A stretch of DNA of 64,000 bases from Anisus vortex (lineage: Eukaryota > Mollusca > Gastropoda > Planorbidae), in the NCBI GenBank assembly GCA_949126835.1, contig OX421494.1:22776196-22840195 (forward strand), written 5' to 3'. How positions within the stretch are numbered: the first letter of the stretch is position 1; every line of letters starts with the position of its first letter. A program made the position numbers and the translations under genes. Positions 1 through 32,332 of the stretch are shown here, piece after piece. The notes beneath the pieces are model-generated. The model ran no database searches. It was not told the origin of the DNA and was given only the letters and a program-made list of their open reading frames with translations.

Positions 1-21514
<21,514 letters not shown>

Positions 21515-22218
21515 CGAGATCAAATCCTTCTACTAGCAAGTGCACTGAACTATAAATAGCTACGATTTTTCTAAGACCAGGACGACCAGGACCAGGTGTT
21601 TCGTAGAAAAGAAGTTAAAAAGAGAAAAGGACCTACTTAGAACTAGAATAAGCATTCTTCCAAAAATAATTTGTTTATTGTTTCTATAATTAATATATTA
21701 TTGTTAAATAAATAAAAAAGATGTATTTCAAATAAAAAGATTATAATTGAAAATGAATCTGTATTCAAGAAAATGTTGATGTGGCAGCAGTAATCACTGA
21801 ACTATATATTAGGGTACAACTAAACTGCCCGAGTAGCTGAGACTGAGCTGAGCCAGCTTACATAGAAACCTTATATTATATCATCAAATCATACCATACT
21901 ATTATTATTTCCTTTAAAAAAACACCGGAGGAGCCTTCCGGCTCTTACCTCCTGGGCGTTCAACACGTACCAGACCCTTTGACTTATACCATTTGACTAC
22001 ATTATAAATACAAAATAAATACGATAAAATAAAATAATTTAACCTCAATTTATCTGGCTAAGATTAGGTTACAGATATAATATAGACTCTAGAGCCCACT
22101 GAGGCACTGGAGATCTATCAGGAGTGGGCTCTCATCGCCCGGAATCGCCTCTGCACTGTACTACAGGGCCTATTCCAGTCCTTTTCGTGGAGGAAGTGTC
22201 TGACTGTCTGTTCGTACA

Positions 22219-22266
22219 CCTGTACGGATAGCACACTCCGCATCGGAGTTTGCTATTCGTACACGG
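22219..22266. repeat. Imperfect hairpin with GTGTACGAATAGC
   Basis: Arms of about 22 bp (CCTGTACGGATAGCACACTC against the complement of GAGTTTGCTATTCGTACACG) surround a very short loop. The core is shared with the perfect hairpin at 36098-36127. Confidence 0.7.
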
Positions 22267-22983
22267 CATGCGCACTGATAATTAAATTCGACTGCGCATT
22301 TATTTTGCGCAATTCAATAGGACATGCGGATTGTTATTTATATCTGACTGCGCATCTTAGTTATACTTATGGACAAGTCTTAATGAGGCGTGAACTTTTG
22401 AACCCGAATGTTCGTGAACTTCCTGTTCTATTTTTAAACTAATAACAAAAAAAGCATGCTGTTGCTGGTGTTTGACAATTGATTTCAACCTCGACGGCCA
22501 GTTATAGTCTTTTAGAATTATACAAAGGATACAATATTAGTTGTGAGGAATCCGTTTCAAACATCAAAAGTGAACAGGCGATCATTAATACTCAAGTGTT
22601 AGTCGCGTGACGTTAAATTTTTATTTGTTTACAAAATAAATGAGTCAAGAGTTGCGTTTTCTTGGTTTTCTTGGTAGCCGTAGCATGCACTGAGACCACA
22701 CTACGGGAAACGGCCTCAGCTGGACGCCTAAATCATTTGCGCGTAACCGTTAGGTTTTAATCCTCAGTGAAGTAGGCTTTATTTACCAAACATGTGAAGG
22801 AGTCATCATGGAAGAAAAGCCATTCCTACAAACAACTATTTGTTCATCAGAGAAACAGGGCTGCCAGTCTGACATAGCAAAGGAAAGCAAAATGGAACGC
22901 TGAAGAAGAAGGTCATCGTCGAATAAGACAGACGTACATCACACTCTTAAACGGAGCGTATCGTTTTCACACTTCGCAGCTTT

Positions 22984-23146
22984 AAGGTCAATGGGTACAG
23001 AAGTGCAGCGTTCACCAGTTTCTGTGGTCACTGCATACTTGGGACATCCTCCAGACCGTGATAAATCCTAGCTTTAGCCATAATTCGAACCCGGACCTTC
23101 GATACGCCAGCTGAACGCGCCGCGTTCGTCCACCGTACCTCGTTTT
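22984..23146 (-). repeat. tRNA-derived SINE, family 1, copy b
   Basis: B-box on the minus strand GGGTTCGAATTATGG, with the GCGCGTTCAGCTGGCGTATC region upstream of it in that orientation, and the CACCAGTTTCTGTGGTCAC tail block. Confidence 0.75.
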
Positions 23147-23402
23147 AGTTAGATCTACTTGAGTTTCAAATGCATTTCTATCAATTATTTAGATTATTTG
23201 TAGGTCTACTCTACGGGATAACGTTTGCATTGAAATAATTAATAACCTCAAAATTATTTTGCCGGTCCTTTTTCAATGTAAATCAATATTATAGTTACTA
23301 TCGATTCACCCCCTCTAAGTGTATGCAATCTTGTTTTTACTATTTACAATGCAGATATTGCTCGATTTTCAATTGATTTGAGCTGGCTTTTCCAATTAAT
23401 AA

Positions 23403-24437
23403 TATTACAAGGCAATTTATTCACCATAATAAATTATGGATGAGACCTTCTATTTATATCACACAAGTATAATTATGATTTATAATGTTATTACGGCTAG
23501 AGCCCCCATTCAATTTATGAAAAATAATAGTTATAGTATTGTTATTATTAGTGTGAGTATCCTTGTATTAGTGAAGATCTTATTATATCATTCTGAAGTT
23601 TATTTGTAGTTGTCTAGAGTATTCCGTGGTTCTTAGTATCCCCTGGCAATTCACATAGCGTAGTTTTAGAGTTTTCAGTTGATTTACTTCATGTATAATT
23701 ATTTATGTGGCTCATATTATACAGCAAGAACCTCGATGTTGAGTGGTAGTGTAGATTATTAATATAGTTGAATAAATATTACACATACACACATGTAGAT
23801 AACTTTGAAATATTGACGTTAACCAAGTTGTGTAGAAAGCAACGATAAATTTGGTTTAATTTACAACATCAATCCAGTAGGAATCCAAATAATATTATAT
23901 ACACAATCAAGAAATACACATATTCCAATTAGTAATGAATATCCTCAATGAACATATAGCATTGTAGTTAATAGTAGAATAATAAATTTTCCATCATACA
24001 AATCAAATAGAAACGATACTCAGAGCGGAGAATATTTGATGTTACTAGATCGAATGCAAGCCAAGAACTGACTAAAAGGTCGAATCGCGTAGAAATATAT
24101 TACGGGTCAATCGTTGGAAAAACCAGACAGCCTAGTGACACGAATATTTTAATCAAGCCTGCATGTTGACTGCGTGATCAGGTACTTTTTATTAAGAACA
24201 AGCAATAATGCTCTAACAAAATAAGGAGAGACCGGACGGCCTTGACACGCTGTAGGTGCATGCACAGTTCATGTTTTTATCGAGGTTAATAAAAAACAAT
24301 AATGCTCAAATTAGGTTAGGAAAAACCCGGGGAAAACCGTGAGCTGAGAAATATTTTATATCGTTTAAACGCAATTCGCTTAAATGATTTAGTTGGTTTA
24401 TTAACATTACAATGTAGGGAATTTACGTTTCGTAACA
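23403..24437 (-). repeat. 3' LTR of the gypsy element
   Basis: Read on the minus strand it starts TGTTACGAAACG and ends CCTTGTAATA. It matches 30405-31439 in length and in every block inspected. The DNA just before it in transcript direction (GGTATGGGCGAC) is only a poor polypurine tract. Confidence 0.95.
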
Positions 24438-25204
24438 GTCGCCCATACCAAAAGGAAAAGAACATTGCATACTAAACAATAGAAGTGTGCAATTTCTTTT
24501 AGAACCGCCTGCACTTAACTTTAGTTCTAAACAATATACAAAAAAAAACTGACTCCACCTGGGTAGTCCGTTACATAAGACAAGTAAGGGAAATAATTTA
24601 TTCTATTAAACCCTCATCATATAGGATCTCAAGTTATCCTTAGACCAGAACACATGTTCGCGTTATTAAAAAATTATACTCTCTGAGATATCATTCCTTA
24701 TAAACATCATCATCTTATTTATAAGGTAAAGATCAACATAACTAATGTTATCATATTAAACAATTCAATCATTAATTAATTCAACTTAAATGAAATTAAT
24801 ATTTAAATAACTTAAGAGTAAGAATTTATTCTTAAGTGTGTAAGCATGTGAAGTGTATGCACATTACTCTATCTTGGTTTTTACATAATCACAACTATAG
24901 TTTGATTGTTTCAAAATAAGGATGTACATTTCTGTTCATTCATTATCTTATTAATAAAGAAAAATTATGTTCATAAATCCATAATATTTATAAGTAACTT
25001 ATTAGGTTCTTTCTTTTTTTTTTACAACAATAATAATATTTGTTTTAGCAAATGGAAATATATATTCATGGCATAAAATAAGGCATAAGATATTACATAA
25101 AATAATCACAACACATTCATATATTCATGCATTAATATTTTAAATGATCCAATTCTCTTAGGATTATCAGAATATATACATGAAGTTATCCCTTTATACA
25201 TTTG
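24438..25204 (-). other. 3' untranslated part of the gypsy element
   Basis: AT-rich DNA between the pol stop (TAA at 25207-25205) and the 3' LTR. No envelope-like or other frame is seen. Confidence 0.8.
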
Positions 25205-28200
25205 TTACATACGCGATAGGGTGTCCGCGACGATGTTATCTTTTCCAGATAAGTGAGTTATTTTTAAGTTGTAAGCTTGAATGAACAAACTCCATCTTAG
25301 AATGCGCTGATTTTGTTTGATGCGGGAAAGAAATACTAGTGGATTGTGATCAGTGAATATCTCGATTGGGAACTGAGAACCATTTACATAGTAATTGAAA
25401 AGTTTCAATGCTTGGATAAGTCCTAGTAATTCCTGCTCTATTGTGCTATAATTTACCTCATGTGGGTTAAATTTTTTTGAACAAAAGCTAATGGGATGTT
25501 CAAGTGAATCATCTCCTATTTGTGAGATTACCGCGCCCATTCCTGTATTACACGAGTCTACCGTTATTCTGAAAGGTTTAGTATAATCAGGTGAGACTAA
25601 TACTGGTGCCTTGGTCAGTATGTCTTTTATATTATTAAAGGCTTGGTCACATTCCTGAGTCCACTTAAATTGATTTTTCTTTTTCAAGAGATTTGTCAAA
25701 GGGCAAGTGATAATAGAAAAGTTTTTACAAAACTTCCTGTAGTACCCGGCCATACCCAGAAATCCTCGAAGTTGTTTCTGCGTTTTAGGGACAGGGAATT
25801 CCTGTATAGCTTTGACTTTGGCATTCACTGGTTTTACTTTGCCATTACCCACTACATGACCTAAATATTCAATTTCTGCATGGCAAAATTGACTTTTAAC
25901 TAGGTTTATAGTAAGATTAGCCTGTTTTAGTTTTTGGAATAATAGTTTTAACTGATGTAGATGATCATTAAAGTTATTACTGAACACTACGATATCGTCC
26001 AGATATGCATGGCATTGTGGGATATCATGGATAATAGTGTTTATTAGTCTTTGAAAACTAGCTGGAGCATTGACCATTCCGAATGGCATTACTTTAAACT
26101 TATATAATCCATCAGGAGTAACAAAAGTTGATACCTCCTGAGCCCTATCTGTTAATGGGATTTGGAAATAAGCTGTTAGTAAGTCAATCTTAGTTACATA
26201 GTTTGCAGTGCTTACTCTATCGATTAAATCATCTATCCGTGGTATGGGATACGAATCTGTTTTTGTCACTTGGTTTAATTTCCTATAGTCTACACAAAAG
26301 CGTAGTGAACCATCAGATTTGGGAACCAACACACATGGGGATGACCAATCACTGTTACTGTGAGTAATTATATCATTGCTCAGCATATAATCAATTTCTT
26401 TACGGATGTGTTCAAGTTGTATGGGATTAACCCTATACGGATGTTGTTTGACAGGTTTAACATTATCATCTTTTAAAACTACATCATGGGTAACCAAAGT
26501 TGTTTTGTTAGGAACATCACTAAACAAATTTACATGATCATAGATTAAACCCTTGATAGAAGTCTGTTCACCTGAGTCTAGATGTGCCAGTTTATCATTG
26601 AGGTTTTTAAGTGCTTCAGTGTTTTGAAGTTTACTTTCTATGATTGTCTTTTTAAATTTAGGCGGGGGTGTTTCAACAGTTTTGATAGCACTCACTGGCC
26701 TAATGTCAGTTTGTTCTTCCCTAACAACATAAGGTTTTAGCATGTTTATATGGCACAGTCTCTGTGTTTTCCTTCTATCAGGGGTTTTTACAATGTATGT
26801 TACATCACTGATTTTATCTAAAACCTGATATGGTCCTGTATATTTTGCACTCAGGGGTTGTCCAGACAATTGGGTCAACATGAGGACTTTATCACCAGGA
26901 TGGAAACATCGGGATCTGGCCTTGACATCATAGTACCCTTTCATTCTTTTCTGAGCCTGCAAAAGATTATCTTTAACATGATTAAAAGCATGATAGATTC
27001 TATTGCTAAATTGTTCCACATAAGCTACGAGTCCAGTCTCTTCATCAGAATTTAACAAGGTTTCCTGCAACAGTTTTAGAGGTCCTCGAACTGAATGTCC
27101 AAACACTAACTCGAACGGACTGAATCCAAGAGATTCCTGCACAGTTTCTCTAGTCGCGAAAAGAGCGAATGGAATACCGCGATCCCAGTCTTCAGTGTTC
27201 TCAAAACAGTATGTGCGGAGCATGGTTTTCAGAGTCTGATGATATCTTTCTAGGGCACCTTGGCTTTGCGGATGGTACGCAGTTGAAGTTGCATGTTGGA
27301 TGCCTAGTTTCTTTAAGACCTGGTTAAACAGCTTTGATGTAAAGTTAGATCCTTGGTCTGACTGTATAGTCTTTGGAAGACCGTATCTTGAACAAAATGC
27401 AATCAGTGCGTCAGATATCTTATCTGCGTTAATGGTGCGTAGTGGAATAGCTTCAGGATATCTCGTGGCAGTGCACATTATAGTGAATAAGTACTGGTGT
27501 CCTGTCTTTGTTTTAGGCAAAGGACCTACACAGTCTATTAGCAAGTGGCTAAATGGTTCTGCAAAGGCGGGTATTGGTTTTAGAGGTGCTACCGGTATAG
27601 TCTGGTTAGGTTTACCAACTATCTGGCATGTATTGCATGACTTGCAGTATTTTGTGACGTCACGATGTAGTCCAGGCCAATAGAAGTACGGAAGAATTCG
27701 ACGGTAAGTCTTGTTCACTCCTAGATGACCAGCATATGGCGTGTCATGAGCCATGTGTAAGATGTCATTACGATATATGGCTGGTACCACAATCTGACTT
27801 CCTTCTCTGCAATTGTCATTATCACATTTCACATCTCTCCATTTTTGCATTAATATTCCCTCCTTCAGAAAAAATCCATTTCCTTTAATTTCTGCCTCCT
27901 GTTCAGTTATCACCTTTTTCTTCAGGTGTTTAATTCCTGAATCTCTATTCTGTTCTAATAGGAGTAATTGTCGAGGTGACAAATTACTTTCAGTAGTCTT
28001 GACTGAGGGACCACTCAAAATGTCAGCCAGGAAAGTTGCCTGTAGGTCAATTTCTGGTTCTATTTTTGACTTTGACATGGTTTCGACAGACTTTTGTTGT
28101 TGGGCCATACCTCTAGTGACGATGCATATAGGTTTGATAAAGCTCTCACTTTTATTAAGGCATTGTTTTTTCTTGGATATGGAATGCACCACATCTCCAG

Positions 28201-29731
28201 CAATATCATTTCCCAGTATTAAAGAAACACCTTTAAACGGAAGTGATTTGTATACACCCACAACTACATTTCCAGTGAAGTACGCACTCTTCAGCTGTAT
28301 TTGATGCAAAGGAACTTGTACATTTTTCCTTGATACACCTTGAATAGTAAGATCCTGTCCTGTATATGTCGATTGTGACGTAGGAACAGTATTCTCTAAA
28401 AGTAGTGAAACCTCAGCCCCTGTATCACGGAGTATTCTGATGTTCTTTTCACTAGTGACACCATTTATTATGGATGACACGGTACCTTCTTCAATGAATG
28501 GTAAACAATTGCTTGGTATCTCAGTATCGATGAGATCTGTATCCAAGTTATTTTTGTAAGAGGTATGTTTAGTACTCATGGTGGTTCTATCTGATATAGA
28601 CTCCTTGGAGCTCAGATTAGAATTAGAATTATTGAAAACCATTGTCTCTATTTCAGGAACTATTTCTGGTTTCAAGTTTCCAAGATACGTGTGTTTTGTC
28701 AGGTTATCTGCATTAGCACTAGGTATCTCTGTTTGAGTTCTAATATCCTTCTTTACATTTTCATGAGTTCTTTGTTTTGGCATTGCTACATACGATAAGA
28801 CAACATTCTTTTTATTCGGGTTCCCATTCAATATCCAGCACTTTTCCTTAGTATGTCCAATTCGTTTACAATGGCTACAGGTTGGCTTGGAATTAGTTGG
28901 ACCTTCATTGCTCTGCTGATGTCTCTTTGATTGATAGGATTCATTTGGATTTATGGTTTTCTTTTCTACCTTCATATCTCGATTCTGGAATTTTGATTTA
29001 TCAACTGTTGTAAATTTATTGCTGGAATGGATAATAACATATTCGTCTGCCATTACTGCTGCTGTTTCTACTTGTTCTACACCTTTGTCTGCTAAATGTA
29101 TTCTTACATCACCTCTGATGTTATTGTTAAAGTCTTCCATTAGCATAAGATTAGCTAATTTATCAAAGTCTTTGTTTACACCTTTGGATCGAATCCATCT
29201 TTCAAAATATTTCTTTTTCTGTCTTAGAAAATCAACATGGGATTGTTCCTGTTCTTTCTTAGACTCACGAAACACTTTTCTATATTTTTCAGGTGTCAAT
29301 GCATAACTTAGCAGTACTCTATTCTTGATCAGTTCATAATTATACAATTCCTCTTCAGTAAGACTCAATACAACATCAAGTGCCTTTCCTTTGTTCAGAG
29401 CTGAGCGTAGAAGTATAGCTTTCTTGCCCTCAGGAAATTGATAGTCCCTAGCGTTTCTCTCGAAAATCATGAAGAACTCTTCCACCGAATTATCTTCAAG
29501 AACTGGAATATGTTTCTCAAACTTATACAGTTCTGCATCTGCTTCAGAGCTTGCATTCGAATGATTTGACGTACGAGACCTTGCTAGCTCAATTCTTTCT
29601 TGGCTTGCTATTTTCTCTCTTGCTATTTCTAACTCAATTCTCTTGTTTTCTCTTTCCAATTCTATCTCCATCTTCCTCATCTCAAGTTTAAATTTCAATT
29701 CTTCACATAAGTCACCAGTTGTATGCTTCAC
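25205..29731 (-). CDS. Gag-Pol polyprotein of the gypsy element
   Basis: 1,508 codons with no internal stop. Residues 10-55: Glu/Arg/Lys-rich coiled coil. 75-240: gag helical domain. 285-298: zinc knuckle CSHCKRIGHTKEKC (CX2CX4HX4C). About 420-520: aspartic protease, active Asp436 in DTGA. 640-705: integrase HHCC zinc module (H662, H669, C699, C702). 725-885: integrase core D733, D792, E828 with exact 58 and 35 spacing (D,D35E). 950-1005: GPY/F module (G966 P967 Y968). 1095-1290: reverse transcriptase with YLDD at 1243-1246. 1380-1508: RNase H with D1392, E1432, D1461, D1503. The frame begins with GTG, not ATG, and is open back to 29755, overlapping the end of the upstream frame. It is therefore probably expressed as a -1 frameshift product, or one base has been lost or gained. 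Confidence 0.96.
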   Translation of the reverse strand: MKHTTGDLCEELKFKLEMRKMEIELERENKRIELEIAREKIASQERIELARSRTSNHSNASSEADAELYKFEKHIPVLEDNSVEEFFMIFERNARDYQFPEGKKAILLRSALNKGKALDVVLSLTEEELYNYELIKNRVLLSYALTPEKYRKVFRESKKEQEQSHVDFLRQKKKYFERWIRSKGVNKDFDKLANLMLMEDFNNNIRGDVRIHLADKGVEQVETAAVMADEYVIIHSSNKFTTVDKSKFQNRDMKVEKKTINPNESYQSKRHQQSNEGPTNSKPTCSHCKRIGHTKEKCWILNGNPNKKNVVLSYVAMPKQRTHENVKKDIRTQTEIPSANADNLTKHTYLGNLKPEIVPEIETMVFNNSNSNLSSKESISDRTTMSTKHTSYKNNLDTDLIDTEIPSNCLPFIEEGTVSSIINGVTSEKNIRILRDTGAEVSLLLENTVPTSQSTYTGQDLTIQGVSRKNVQVPLHQIQLKSAYFTGNVVVGVYKSLPFKGVSLILGNDIAGDVVHSISKKKQCLNKSESFIKPICIVTRGMAQQQKSVETMSKSKIEPEIDLQATFLADILSGPSVKTTESNLSPRQLLLLEQNRDSGIKHLKKKVITEQEAEIKGNGFFLKEGILMQKWRDVKCDNDNCREGSQIVVPAIYRNDILHMAHDTPYAGHLGVNKTYRRILPYFYWPGLHRDVTKYCKSCNTCQIVGKPNQTIPVAPLKPIPAFAEPFSHLLIDCVGPLPKTKTGHQYLFTIMCTATRYPEAIPLRTINADKISDALIAFCSRYGLPKTIQSDQGSNFTSKLFNQVLKKLGIQHATSTAYHPQSQGALERYHQTLKTMLRTYCFENTEDWDRGIPFALFATRETVQESLGFSPFELVFGHSVRGPLKLLQETLLNSDEETGLVAYVEQFSNRIYHAFNHVKDNLLQAQKRMKGYYDVKARSRCFHPGDKVLMLTQLSGQPLSAKYTGPYQVLDKISDVTYIVKTPDRRKTQRLCHINMLKPYVVREEQTDIRPVSAIKTVETPPPKFKKTIIESKLQNTEALKNLNDKLAHLDSGEQTSIKGLIYDHVNLFSDVPNKTTLVTHDVVLKDDNVKPVKQHPYRVNPIQLEHIRKEIDYMLSNDIITHSNSDWSSPCVLVPKSDGSLRFCVDYRKLNQVTKTDSYPIPRIDDLIDRVSTANYVTKIDLLTAYFQIPLTDRAQEVSTFVTPDGLYKFKVMPFGMVNAPASFQRLINTIIHDIPQCHAYLDDIVVFSNNFNDHLHQLKLLFQKLKQANLTINLVKSQFCHAEIEYLGHVVGNGKVKPVNAKVKAIQEFPVPKTQKQLRGFLGMAGYYRKFCKNFSIITCPLTNLLKKKNQFKWTQECDQAFNNIKDILTKAPVLVSPDYTKPFRITVDSCNTGMGAVISQIGDDSLEHPISFCSKKFNPHEVNYSTIEQELLGLIQALKLFNYYVNGSQFPIEIFTDHNPLVFLSRIKQNQRILRWSLFIQAYNLKITHLSGKDNIVADTLSRM

Positions 29732-29739
29732 TCTTTGTG

Positions 29740-30000
29740 TTATAGGAAAAGTAATTCATCATCTGATTCATCATTAATGTTATCATTAGCAGTAGTTTCT
29801 TCAATAATTAGTGTACCTTGTTTTCTTAAACACTCAGTTACCTCTTGAAGTAATTTAGTTTTTGATGGCCTAGTTTCTGTGATAGAAATGCCCAATGATT
29901 TAGCCAATTCTTTTAATTGTATCATTGACATTTTATTAAGCTGTTCTGAGGTTAGATCAAATATTTCTGGATCCAATGTAAGATTATTTGTGGCTTCCAT
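29740..30000 (-). CDS. Gag N-terminal frame of the gypsy element
   Basis: 86 codons from ATG at 30000 to TAA at 29742-29740. The middle (LTSEQLNKMSMIQLKELAKS onward) looks like the short helical, SAP-like start common in gypsy gag proteins; the end is acidic. It overlaps the long frame by about 15 nt in the -1 register. Without shifting, the product would be too short to be a gag, so I take it as the N-terminus of the same polyprotein. Confidence 0.75.
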   Translation of the reverse strand: MEATNNLTLDPEIFDLTSEQLNKMSMIQLKELAKSLGISITETRPSKTKLLQEVTECLRKQGTLIIEETTANDNINDESDDELLFL

Positions 30001-30404
30001 TTTATATTATTAAAAGTTACTGTAAATCTTGTTAATAATACAATAAAAGTGTCCAACTTACTTTCTGTCCTTTGAATAATTCACTACACCACACAGTTCA
30101 GATTTGTCACAACAAGGTCATAAAAATAATACTTTCTTAGAGTTACTTTGTTTGATAAGGTAATACACAAGATAATTTTCCAGGCTGAATAGTTAAGTTT
30201 TCCGATTCTCAATAGCAATGTTCAATTCAATCACAATCTTTAGTATATTGTATATTGTTCATATTTTCCAACACAATCCATCCAAGTTACGAGTATGTAT
30301 TACGGCAGTTGTAAATAGTTTGTGTAAATAGTATAACGATTCTTGAAGTTGAAGTAAATCCTCTAAACGTTTGTTAGTAAATCACTGACGAGCAAAACCC
30401 ATTT
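30001..30404 (-). promoter_or_regulatory. Leader and primer-binding region of the gypsy element
   Basis: Untranslated leader between the 5' LTR and the first ATG. A TGG-starting candidate primer site begins at 30401 on the minus strand (TGGGTTTTGCTCGTCAG). A tRNA partner was not identified by eye. Confidence 0.55.
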
Positions 30405-31439
30405 TATTACAAGGCAATTTATTCACCATAATAAATTATGGATGAGACCTTCTATTTATATCACACAAGTATAATTATGATTTATAATGTTATTACGGCT
30501 AGAGCCCCCATTCAATTTATGAAAAATAATAGTTATAGTATTGTTATTATTAGTGTGAGTATCCTTGTATTAGTGAAGATCTTATTATATCATTCTGAAG
30601 TTTATTTGTAGTTGTCTAGAGTATTCCGTGGTTCTTAGTATCCCCTGGCAATTCACATAGCGTAGTTTTAGAGTTTTCAGTTGATTTACTTCATGTATAA
30701 TTATTTATGTGGCTCATATTATACAGCAAGAACCTCGATGTTGAGTGGTAGTGTAGATTATTAATATAGTTGAATAAATATTACACATACACACATGTAG
30801 ATAACTTTGAAATATTGACGTTAACCAAGTTGTGTAGAAAGCAACGATAAATTTGGTTTAATTTACAACATCAATCCAGTAGGAATCCAAATAATATTAT
30901 ATACACAATCAAGAAATACACATATTCCAATTAGTAATGAATATCCTCAATGAACATATAGCATTGTAGTTAATAGTAGAATAATAAATTTTCCATCATA
31001 CAAATCAAATAGAAACGATACTCAGAGCGGAGAATATTTGATGTTACTAGATCGAATGCAAGCCAAGAACTGACTAAAAGGTCGAATCGCGTAGAAATAT
31101 ATTACGGGTCAATCGTTGGAAAAACCAGACAGCCTAGTGACACGAATATTTTAATCAAGCCTGCATGTTGACTGCGTGATCAGGTACTTTTTATTAAGAA
31201 CAAGCAATAATGCTCTAACAAAATAAGGAGAGACCGGACGGCCTTGACACGCTGTAGGTGCATGCACAGTTCATGTTTTTATCGAGGTTAATAAAAAACA
31301 ATAATGCTCAAATTAGGTTAGGAAAAACCCGGGGAAAACCGTGAGCTGAGAAATATTTTATATCGTTTAAACGCAATTCGCTTAAATGATTTAGTTGGTT
31401 TATTAACATTACAATGTAGGGAATTTACGTTTCGTAACA
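30405..31439 (-). repeat. 5' LTR of the gypsy element
   Basis: Same 1,035-bp sequence as 23403-24437. Promoter elements were not resolved. Confidence 0.95.
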
Positions 31440-31449
31440 ATAACATACA

Positions 31450-31630
31450 GTGTTTGGATATTACAAGCTTCAAGCATCTTAGACAATATCATGAATCATA
31501 TTTCTTCTCTTGTTAGATGCAATTGCAATGTTGTAGATGTTTTGAACATGCAGAAAGAACCGGCGGAGTAAATTATTATTCTTTAAAACTGCAACAACAA
31601 GGCTTAGTTTGTGGGCCCAGTGTGCGGTGA
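31450..31630 (-). pseudogene. hAT/ZMYM-type transposase fragment
   Basis: The minus strand reads TAHWAHKLSLVVAVL, then FFLHVQNIYNIAIAS and KRRNMIHD. This resembles the His-rich core of TTF/ZMYM-type hAT transposases. It sits directly beside the gypsy insertion. No start or continuation was found. Confidence 0.45.
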
Positions 31631-32332
31631 AAATTGTGCTTCAAATGACTTTTCATTCATGTGTTTTTCAAGCATCATAGTCCAATAAGCATTTGTGACT
31701 TAAATTGTTCATTTGACATCAACCCATCTAATAATTAAAGGCATCCACAATTTCTTTGCTACACAAGGAGTTTTACCGCATAAAATGCTGTAAGGAGTTT
31801 TATTTGCTGAACGATATTATGTTAAACTAAGGTTGCTATAGTTATAGAATATTGCTTTGCACAAATCTTTTGGAATCATCGGATTGTATAAATAGGGCCT
31901 ACATATACACAAGGATCTATTCAATCGCCGTTTTATTTTGATTTCCCCACAAATTGAAACATATCAGCTGTAAAAAAAAATACTAATATCCAAAATGTCA
32001 GGGGGGGGGGCGGGCCCCTCCTAGCCCCTCCCCCCTGTGGTTTCGCCCAAGCCCCTCACATATCCCCCGGCCACACACTGGATGCGATGCGGCGGCGGAA
32101 TATCATAGTGAAAATTCGTGACCGTGACCTTCAAGTCAGTTCGTGAATCGTAAGCCATGAGGGCGCCGAGTTGTGTGCATTGGTAGTGCAGTTGTTTTTT
32201 TGTTGTTTTTTTTGTGTGAATTGTCAGACTGTTAATTACGAAAACGAGTACATAAAATCTCCTAAGTGGCACAAAAGGCCCCAGTCGAATTGATGCACTA
32301 ACACTTCTGCCGTACCCGTTATCTCATGTTTA

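Larger units (their letters stand above)
21560..23402. other. Intergenic region between PARG and the LTR element
   Basis: Presumed PARG upstream region, including its promoter, although no single motif is convincing. It contains an imperfect hairpin (22219-22266) and a SINE (22984-23146). No gene is recognised. Confidence 0.5.
23403..31439 (-). mobile_element. Ty3/gypsy LTR retrotransposon with integrase before RT
   Basis: A complete 8-kb element. LTRs are at 30405-31439 (5') and 23403-24437 (3'), both 1,035 bp and without differences in the stretches I compared. It is flanked by ATAA (or AATAA if the LTR edge moves one base), a 4-5 bp target duplication. Transcript order is LTR, about 400 nt leader, short gag N-terminal frame (30000-29740), long gag-pol frame (29755-25205), about 770 nt of 3' untranslated DNA, LTR. 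The pol order PR-INT-RT-RNaseH is the copia order, yet INT (GPY/F module, D,D35E) and RT/RNaseH are gypsy-like by sequence, as in Gmr1-like elements. No envelope-like frame is present. A primer site starting TGGGTTTTGCTCG lies 3 nt inside the 5' LTR; I could not assign its tRNA. Confidence 0.96.

Noticed and set aside
21549..21562. TATAAATAG-like TATA box near the PARG first exon
   Set aside because: On the minus strand it reads CTATTTATA, only 35-48 bp from the candidate ATG, and AT-rich DNA gives many such matches.
24438..25204. Possible envelope gene after pol
   Set aside because: No open frame, signal peptide or membrane segment is seen there.
25643..29306. Plus-strand ORFs across the gypsy polyprotein
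   Set aside because: Antisense shadows of the 1,508-codon frame.
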